A stretch of DNA of 64,000 nucleotides from Elusimicrobiota bacterium (lineage in GTDB: Bacteria > Elusimicrobiota > Elusimicrobia > UBA1565 > UBA9628). The notes below the pieces were generated by a model. It worked only from the letters and a program-made list of their open reading frames with translations, did not search any database and was not told where the DNA came from. Positions 61,060 to 64,000 of this stretch are shown piece after piece. Numbering within the stretch: the stretch's first letter is position 1; each line of letters opens with the position of its first letter. The position numbers and the translations under genes are program-made. The stretch is taken from assembly GCA_016234805.1 (NCBI GenBank), contig JACRNU010000017.1, forward strand, positions 1 through 64,000, read 5' to 3'.

Positions 61060-61986
61060 TCATGGCTCAAAAAGGGCCAAGACCTTCTCTCGCTTGGTCC
61101 TGGTGGTCTCCGCGGTCGAGATCTTCTTGACCACCAGGGGGACCTCGGGTCGCCGCACCAGCAGCATGATGAACGGATACCGGGAGAAGGATCGGCAGTC
61201 CTCCGAATGGAAGATGTTGAATGTGAAGGCCGCTGATGACCGGAATTCCTCATATGAGCGGCGGCCGAATCCGGACGAACACCTGTCTGTCCCTTGAAAG
61301 TACGCGAGGACCGCGTGCTGCGAGAAATCGACTGCCGGGACGTCGGATCGCCAGGCGTGCTCCCTCCAGATATCTTCCCAATCCTGCGGGTCGCGCGCCA
61401 GGCGGACCGTTTCCTTGTCGATCCTCGACATGGTCCCGGTCCAGCCGTTGATCTGCTCGGCTGCCTCTTCAGGCGCGAAGAGGACCGTGCTGCTGGGGGG
61501 CGCGATGCCTGAGATCCGCTGAACAGCCTCGCCCACGCCGTCTTGGATGATCGGCAATCTGCCGATCATCGGAAGGATGGATTTCGACGGCGTTCCCATC
61601 CGGCCCAAAGCCCAGAGGACTTCATAGTGCTTCTTGTTGGGGTTGGATGTCTTCGAATCAGGGTTCTTGTTCAGGAAAGAGAACAGGGTGTCGAGGGTCT
61701 TGGGTTTGGGATGGTAGAGTTTCCCAAGGATTTCCAGGGCGATCGTTTCCTTGACGGGATCGCGCTTTGTTTCCGCCCGAAGGAATGGTTTTAGAAGCAG
61801 GTCTTGATTCGCTTCAGCAAGGTCCGGGTCGTCGCGAAGCTCTCGGAGCTTGCGGAGTTCCTTGTCTTCGGACTTGGTCGCCTGGCCCTGGGCAAAGGAG
61901 AGGGGGCACAGCATGGCGAGAGCGATGGGCAACGCCGCATCCCGCCAATTCCCCCGACCCATCAGGCGTCCATGATGATAAGTCAC
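61060..61986 (-). CDS. Exported protein, unknown
   Basis: 308 residues from GTG 61986, which overlaps the stop of the small gene upstream (GTGA); an ATG eight codons later (MGRGNWRDAALPIALAM) is an alternative. Signal peptide ends near FAQG. The first half is Lys-rich helical with HEAT-like character (ETIALEILGKLYHPKPKTLDTL, YEVLWALGRMGTP). The second half has a WEDIWREHAWRSDVPAVDF motif and two Cys. I recognise no family. Confidence 0.55.
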   Translation of the reverse strand: MTYHHGRLMGRGNWRDAALPIALAMLCPLSFAQGQATKSEDKELRKLRELRDDPDLAEANQDLLLKPFLRAETKRDPVKETIALEILGKLYHPKPKTLDTLFSFLNKNPDSKTSNPNKKHYEVLWALGRMGTPSKSILPMIGRLPIIQDGVGEAVQRISGIAPPSSTVLFAPEEAAEQINGWTGTMSRIDKETVRLARDPQDWEDIWREHAWRSDVPAVDFSQHAVLAYFQGTDRCSSGFGRRSYEEFRSSAAFTFNIFHSEDCRSFSRYPFIMLLVRRPEVPLVVKKISTAETTRTKREKVLALFEP

Positions 61987-62150
61987 TCGGAACGCCAGGA
62001 TGAGCCGACGCTGCCGCGAAGGGCCGACCGCATGTGCGGGTCGCCTTGTGGACTCTTCAGTTCCTTCTCCTTCCAGGCATACGGCCTGTGTGCTAAGGCC
62101 GGTCTTGCGGCCAGCAAGAACAGGATCAGCAGAATCGGTTGTAGTTTCAT
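61983..62150 (-). CDS. Small exported peptide (55 aa)
   Basis: MKLQPILLILFLLAARPALA is a classic signal peptide; the mature part is only ~35 residues (HRPYAWKEKELKSPQGDPHM...). It is translationally coupled to the gene at 61986 through a GTGA overlap. Function unknown. The frame and the coupling both support it as a real gene. Confidence 0.55.
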   Translation of the reverse strand: MKLQPILLILFLLAARPALAHRPYAWKEKELKSPQGDPHMRSALRGSVGSSWRSE

Positions 62151-62207
62151 GTCAACGCCTGGCTGAGCGGCGGGCGCTCTAGCGTTTGTTATGGCTCGGC
62201 CCCGATG

Positions 62208-62504
62208 TTATTTGAGTTTGCCCGGATCCAATAGCCGGGCACCATGATAGACAGTCAACAACTCGACACATTTGGCTTTGAGCCGATACACGAGGCGATA
62301 GTTGCCCAGAATGAGTTCCCGAACGGCGGGATCGCCGAGTTCGGGGACCATTCGGCCTGATTTTGGGAACTCGGCTATGCGCTCAACTGCCTGGAAGATA
62401 TTGACGACGAAGAGGCGGGCGTACTGGGAAGAGTCTTTCTCGATGAATTCAACGATGGCCTGCAAATCCTGACAGGCCTGGTGTGTCCACCTTACTTCAA
62501 CCAT
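62208..62504 (-). CDS. RelE/ParE-family toxin
   Basis: 98 residues. VEVRWTHQACQDLQAIVEFIEKDS is the ParE/RelE N-terminal helix pair; GRMVPELGDPAVRELILGNYRLVYRLKAKCVELLTVYHGARLL gives the core strands with conserved Arg-Glu, Tyr-Arg-Leu and a C-terminal His-x-x-R. It overlaps the upstream antitoxin by 13 bp. ParE-type (gyrase) versus RelE-type (mRNA) action is open. Confidence 0.88.
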   Translation of the reverse strand: MVEVRWTHQACQDLQAIVEFIEKDSSQYARLFVVNIFQAVERIAEFPKSGRMVPELGDPAVRELILGNYRLVYRLKAKCVELLTVYHGARLLDPGKLK

Positions 62505-62674
62505 CTCTTCATCTTCTGTCTGACAATTTCGTGCGAGACGGTTTGGCCGGCATCTGCCTGATCGAGACCCTTCTCAACCTTGGCCAGGAACAAGAGCCGC
62601 TCCATGGCGTCCTCATATGTGGCATTTGCGGGCAGGCTGCGCACCGCATTCATGACCTTCTGCTTAGTCGTCAT
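62492..62674 (-). CDS. Antitoxin partner of the RelE/ParE toxin
   Basis: 60 residues: MTTKQKVMNAVRSLPANATY followed by EDAMERLLFLAKVEKGLDQA and DAGQTVSHEIVRQKMKRWLK. Short helical proteins with the pattern E-D-A-M-E-R-L...G-x-x-Q-A-D-A-G commonly precede RelE/ParE toxins. Its promoter is TTGAAT-17-TATCCT with the -10 ending 6 nt before the ATG, so it is leaderless. Confidence 0.82.
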   Translation of the reverse strand: MTTKQKVMNAVRSLPANATYEDAMERLLFLAKVEKGLDQADAGQTVSHEIVRQKMKRWLK

Positions 62675-62680
62675 GGTTAA

Positions 62681-62709
62681 AGGATAGCAGGACTTCGGAC
62701 CGAATTCAA
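62681..62709 (-). promoter_or_regulatory. Sigma70 promoter TTGAAT-17-TATCCT, leaderless
   Basis: -35 at 62704-62709, 17-nt spacer, -10 at 62681-62686, then 6 nt to the ATG (62674). This is the clearest case where a full -35/-10 promoter places the transcript start at the start codon. Confidence 0.7.
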
Positions 62710-62717
62710 TGCCGCCT

Positions 62718-62750
62718 CATTGTAGCCATAACGCCAGGTTAGGCACAATG
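62718..62750. other. Imperfect hairpin between toxin-antitoxin loci
   Basis: CATTGT-A-GCC-A-TAAC...GTTA-GGC-ACAATG: 13 paired bases with two bulged A on one side. The bulges and the GTTAGGC arm recall integron attC sites, but the element is too short. Confidence 0.4.
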
Positions 62751-62754
62751 CCGG

Positions 62755-62946
62755 TCATAGCGTAATCCGATGAGAGGGGTCGAGCCTTTCTCTTATCCAC
62801 ATCTTGATGATGGCTTGACGAGACACGTTCATCTTGACCGCCTCCTGGTCCAGCATTTCAACCATCCAGGAAGGGAAGTCGACATTGACCCGTTGGACCA
62901 CGGTGGCATTCTTGAGGTCAAGAAATGTGGAGAACATGGCTTTCAT
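62755..62946 (-). CDS. CopG/BrnA-type ribbon-helix-helix antitoxin
   Basis: 63 residues from MKAMFSTFLDLKNATVVQRV. VNVDFPSWMVEMLDQEAVKMNVSRQAIIKMWIRERLD is a ribbon-helix-helix DNA-binding domain of the kind paired with BrnT toxins. The frame is open further upstream and joins a fragment that looks like BrnT. With the toxin broken it may be an orphan antitoxin. Confidence 0.75.
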   Translation of the reverse strand: MKAMFSTFLDLKNATVVQRVNVDFPSWMVEMLDQEAVKMNVSRQAIIKMWIRERLDPSHRITL

Positions 62947-63051
62947 AGGCTTTCTCCAATCGTCGATCAGCTCGGCCACATGCTTGGCAGAAATGATGAC
63001 ATGTGTTTCTTCCCATAGGTCTTGGGCCCAAGCGAGGTCAATCCCATGGCG
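62947..63051 (-). pseudogene. BrnT-like toxin remnant fused in frame to the CopG gene
   Basis: 35 codons after a TAA: RHGIDLAWAQDLWEETHVII, then SAKHVAELIDDWRKP. The KHGIxLxxAxxL pattern of BrnT is followed almost at once by an IIS-x-K/R-type segment normally near the BrnT C-terminus, as if the middle had been deleted. No start codon remains. Confidence 0.4.
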
Positions 63052-63229
63052 TTACAGTTATACCAGTGTAGCGCCAGGGTCCGATGGGCCTCGTCGCGCT
63101 GATTGCCGCTCATATGGAAAATGGCGAGGAAATCAGGACTTTGCTGAGGGCGGGATGAGGCTGTTGTCGGGATAGGCCGACGGGAGCGGTCGGCATAATT
63201 CTGGGAGGGTGAAGCTGGTCGGGCAGCGG

Positions 63230-64000
63230 TCAGCGGCTGGTCTGGGATCGGAGCAGTTCCGCGTGAAGGGCTGCCCAAGCTGAAGGGCTCAGGGTCGCGG
63301 CAGATGGGGGGAAGCCGTTTCCAGGGGCGTTCGCGGTCGCGGCTGAGGCAAGGGCTGAAGGGCTCTTTCTCCAATCCGTGGAACCTGAGAGCCAGCGGCC
63401 GGCTCTTTGGGGGTCGAGGATGATCTTGCGGCTGGAGTCGGAGAGCTTGAGGGGAGCGGGTTCCTTGTATTCCTTTTCGAGGAACTCCAGACCGCGGCTG
63501 ACCGGGATCTTGTTGGGCACCTTGCCGCCTGAAGCGGCGAAGAGCTTGGCGAGGCTTTGGAGGGAGGTGGGGTCGTCCTTGGGCAGGGGGAAGGACGCGA
63601 AGGAGCGCACGAGGTGGACGAGGGCCATGCGGTCCTTGGCAGGGAGATGGTCGAAGGAGGCCATGGCGCTTCCCGCAAGGCCTGTTGCGAGGGTCTTGAA
63701 GATGCCGGACAGGGTGGGGCCGTTCTTCCAGTTTTCGGAAGAGGTGAGATTCCGCGGCAAGGGATTCAGGGAGCCGGCTGCAGGGCCGTCGCCTTTTCCG
63801 GCTGCGCCGTGGCAGGACGCGCATTGGCGCTCGAAGAGGGCTCGGCCCTGGTCTCGGAGCTCGGGCGTGGGGGTGAGAACGGTCTTGGGGTCGACTGGAG
63901 CGGCCTGATAGCCTTGGCTGGCCGGGTATTCGAGCGGGTCGAGCCAGCCGGTCGCGCCCTGGGTTGGGATGTCGGGTCCTGCGGCCGGCTTGTTGGCGCT
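63230..64000 (-). CDS. c-type cytochrome (partial at the window edge)
   Basis: 257 codons open to the window end. A class I heme site CASCHGAAGKGDGPAAG lies near residue 71 of the visible part, followed by NPLPRNLTSSENWKNGPT and GSAMASFDHLPAKDR with a likely Met ligand. This resembles the ActE-type cytochrome of Alternative Complex III, which often feeds caa3 oxidases, but other cytochromes c fit too. A second half (to the stop) has a helical tail without further heme sites. The 250 bp downstream (62980-63229) hold no gene except the BrnT remnant. Confidence 0.8.
   Translation of the reverse strand, partial: SANKPAAGPDIPTQGATGWLDPLEYPASQGYQAAPVDPKTVLTPTPELRDQGRALFERQCASCHGAAGKGDGPAAGSLNPLPRNLTSSENWKNGPTLSGIFKTLATGLAGSAMASFDHLPAKDRMALVHLVRSFASFPLPKDDPTSLQSLAKLFAASGGKVPNKIPVSRGLEFLEKEYKEPAPLKLSDSSRKIILDPQRAGRWLSGSTDWRKSPSALASAATANAPGNGFPPSAATLSPSAWAALHAELLRSQTSR

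Noticed and set aside
62718-62750. Integron attC site next to the toxin-antitoxin genes
   Set aside because: Although it has GTTAGGC and bulged bases, it is about half the minimum attC length, lacks a matching inverse core and no integrase or cassette array is present.

Overview
The window is high-GC DNA from a Gram-negative-type bacterium, almost certainly environmental and uncultured. It has many signal peptides, a lipoprotein Sco factor, exported TPR proteins and an aerobic caa3-type cytochrome oxidase. Signal peptides followed by long Ala/Pro/Ser-rich spacers in front of ordinary enzymes suggest Elusimicrobiota to me. This is an inference from protein style, with no rRNA or ribosomal marker to confirm it.

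Layout. 1-13 kb: end of an M14 carboxypeptidase, a TPR/Ser-Thr kinase, a ferritin-like protein, a metallophosphoesterase, a secreted GH13 amylase, a YfcC-type carrier, an MFS carrier, a PQ-loop protein and a PPK2 kinase with a signal peptide. 13-24 kb: MarC, a two-component pair, rsgA, the E1alpha-E1beta-E2 genes of a 2-oxoacid dehydrogenase and a large M16 peptidase. 24-35 kb: DUF72, a zinc-ribbon membrane protein, galT with a coupled pseudouridine synthase, a toxin-antitoxin/XRE block, a second TPR kinase, an SPFH/zinc-ribbon protein and three exported unknowns. 35-46 kb: a Lon-like protease with a signal peptide, ahcY, a hybrid histidine kinase broken by two frameshifts, and an operon of a C45 Ntn-hydrolase with an ATP-grasp-like protein. 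46-56 kb: an FHA-GAF-nucleotidyl cyclase with an exported partner, bracketed by REP-like palindromes; an RlmI-like methyltransferase; a 625-bp gene-free region rich in inverted repeats; a TPR protein; tyrosine phenol-lyase; a scramblase-like protein and a histidine kinase. 56-64 kb: a tightly overlapping operon sco-coxA-coxC-cox4-coxB-ctaB, then small exported proteins and two toxin-antitoxin loci, then a cytochrome c cut by the window edge.

The most consistent signal is regulatory. At least ten genes on both strands have a TATAAT-like -10 box ending only 5-9 bases before the start codon, which implies leaderless mRNAs. Three of these boxes are palindromic and two sit between divergent genes. 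Other candidates for something new are cytosolic-type enzymes (PPK2, Lon) carrying export signals, two receptor-like kinases with an outside-TPR/inside-kinase layout, the ATP-grasp/C45 pair, and the structured gene-free region near 50.5-51.1 kb.
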